Positions 5,145 through 6,350 of a DNA stretch of 6,350 bases are shown one piece after another; position 1 is the first letter of the stretch; every line of letters begins with the position of its first letter. Location of the stretch: positions 1 through 6,350 of the forward strand of contig CAIWHI010000866.1 of NCBI GenBank assembly GCA_903912435.1, written 5' to 3'. The notes below the pieces were generated by a model. That model saw only the letters and a program-made list of their open reading frames with translations, was not told where the DNA came from and searched no databases. The DNA is from an uncultured Bacteroidota bacterium. Lineage in GTDB: Bacteria > Bacteroidota > Bacteroidia > Chitinophagales > Chitinophagaceae. The translations under genes and the position numbers were made by a program.

Positions 5145-6350
5145 CTACTTAACACTAGCCTTTACCTCTTCCTTCACTTCATCCTTTTCAGGTTCTTTGC
5201 CACCTATGTTGAAGAGGCGGTAGGCGAGGGCGGTGCCGGTTTCGGAGGGTTTTTGCCAGGCGAAGGTTTGTTTGGGGATGATGTAGTTGCCGAGGCGGTC
5301 TATTACGTAATAGGTTATGTCTTTTTTGTTGCCGTTGCGGGTAAAGTGGATGTAGGCACCAGGGGCTGGTATACTGCTATTAGTGACCCATTCTATATTG
5401 CAATCTTTTAGGCTGCTTTCTACATCTTTGTCTATTTCGCCACTTAAGTGCAGGGCCATATTAGCTTTCATGCCTGTGTAGGGGAGGAGCTGTGGGTAAA
5501 GCACATAAAGACGGTAGAGCCAGTTGTTATAACCGGTTTCGTCCTTTAGTTCTTTGGCACATTCGGCCTCCGCCTGGTAGATACGGGCGGTAAATAGTTT
5601 TTCGTATTCGGTATCGTAGTTGGGGTCATTGAGGAGTTTGTCCAACTTGGCTTTAGATTCTTTGTATTTGCCTTGCTGCATTTCCAGGCGGGCTACAAAC
5701 AGCTCGAAGTATTTACGGATATAGGCACGTTTGTCGGTCTCGGCTTCTTTTTTGAAGCGGCGGATGAAAAAGTCGGTACTGAAATCATGAATCAGGTACC
5801 ATATTTCATCCCATGATACAGTGCTCTCGGTAGAGAAGAGTTTATAGATTACCCGGTCGCGCTCGGGGTTTTCGGAAAACTGGTTGATGATGAGGAATTG
5901 TTGCAGGTATTTTTCGCTCAGCTTACTGCTCATGCTCAATAATATCTTAGGGTTATACCACCAGTTTTTATGCTCGAATTTATCCATCTGCCAGGAAAGT
6001 TCTTTCTGCATTAGTTTGAGCAGTTGGATACTAAAGTCGTAATGGCTTTGGCCAAGTGTAGTGCCAATATGCACTTCCTTGAATTCGGCGGCTTTATCGG
6101 TGTATCGGGCTGATTCACTAATTTGGCCATCATAGAGCATACAACGGGCAAGGGCTATATTGTACCAACCGTAACCTGGGGTAGAACCAGCAGCACGAAT
6201 CATATCCTTAGATAAGTATGCCCCGGTTTTGGGTTCGGCTTTATATATATCCAGTATACTGGTATAATAGGCCCATTCCTGTAGGCGCTTATCACTCGGG
6301 TCGAGTCGGGAAGCAATTTTATATTCTTCTTCCTGGGTTTTGAAATCGCC
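5145..6350 (-). CDS. TPR-like repeat protein, 3' part (5' end outside window)
   Basis: The frame is open from the right edge to a TAG at 5145-5147, giving 401 residues of a longer protein. The Met at 6201-6203 is internal, because 49 further in-frame residues with protein-like composition precede it (beginning GDFKTQEEEYKIASRLDP). Numbering from the window edge, residues about 1-90 show helix-turn-helix repeats of tetratricopeptide type (PGYGWYNIALARCMLYDG, then SESARYTDKAAEF). A second clear unit lies near 215-270 (LEMQQGKYKESKAKLDKLL). The C-terminal region from about 310 turns beta-like (AYIHFTRNGNKKDITYYVID), with a final Lys/Glu-rich tail (EPEKDEVKEEVKASVK). No enzyme motif is seen. TPR proteins are usually scaffolds for other proteins; partner and location cannot be judged because the N-terminus, including any signal peptide, is missing. 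Its DNA near 5200-5350 looks richer in G+C than the rest of the window. Confidence 0.8.
   Translation of the reverse strand, partial: GDFKTQEEEYKIASRLDPSDKRLQEWAYYTSILDIYKAEPKTGAYLSKDMIRAAGSTPGYGWYNIALARCMLYDGQISESARYTDKAAEFKEVHIGTTLGQSHYDFSIQLLKLMQKELSWQMDKFEHKNWWYNPKILLSMSSKLSEKYLQQFLIINQFSENPERDRVIYKLFSTESTVSWDEIWYLIHDFSTDFFIRRFKKEAETDKRAYIRKYFELFVARLEMQQGKYKESKAKLDKLLNDPNYDTEYEKLFTARIYQAEAECAKELKDETGYNNWLYRLYVLYPQLLPYTGMKANMALHLSGEIDKDVESSLKDCNIEWVTNSSIPAPGAYIHFTRNGNKKDITYYVIDRLGNYIIPKQTFAWQKPSETGTALAYRLFNIGGKEPEKDEVKEEVKASVK

Noticed and set aside
1..6350. tRNA, rRNA, insertion sequence, integrase, toxin-antitoxin or defence genes
   Set aside because: No sequence or protein resembling these was seen; the gene content is ordinary and the layout gives no sign of an integrated element.

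Overview
The window looks like chromosomal DNA from a member of the Bacteroidota, in an ordinary metabolic and housekeeping region rather than an obvious mobile or defence island. Three things point there. The DNA is AT-rich. The genes lack Shine-Dalgarno sequences but have TAnnTTTG-type -7 promoter boxes a short distance upstream of three starts. The gene set (fused isobutyryl-CoA mutase, small secreted orphan protein, TPR-type protein) also fits that phylum. I cannot name the genus.

Layout from left to right: a possible tail of a + strand gene (stop at 31-33); a strong bidirectional hairpin terminator (66-100); a small secreted protein of unknown function on the - strand (130-615); a divergent promoter region (616-848); the large + strand gene icmF (849-4247); a repeat-bearing 3' region and a second bidirectional hairpin terminator (4248-4518); a - strand gene for a J-domain plus KTSC-domain protein (4519-4971); an AT-rich spacer with inverted repeats (4972-5144); and the 3' part of a - strand TPR-like gene that runs off the right edge (5145-6350).

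The centrepiece is IcmF, a single-chain adenosylcobalamin enzyme that carries its own G-protein chaperone. The substrate-contacting Phe585 and Gln781 mark it as an acyl-CoA mutase of the isobutyryl-CoA/n-butyryl-CoA type (possibly isovaleryl/pivalyl-CoA) rather than a methylmalonyl-CoA mutase. It stands alone: no adenosyltransferase, epimerase or acyl-CoA dehydrogenase is adjacent, and no cobalamin riboswitch is visible upstream. The other genes have no evident link to it and appear to be separate transcription units, so I see no multi-gene system here. The less explained signals are the J-KTSC fusion, the inverted-repeat cluster at 5083-5136, and the short direct repeats downstream of icmF.
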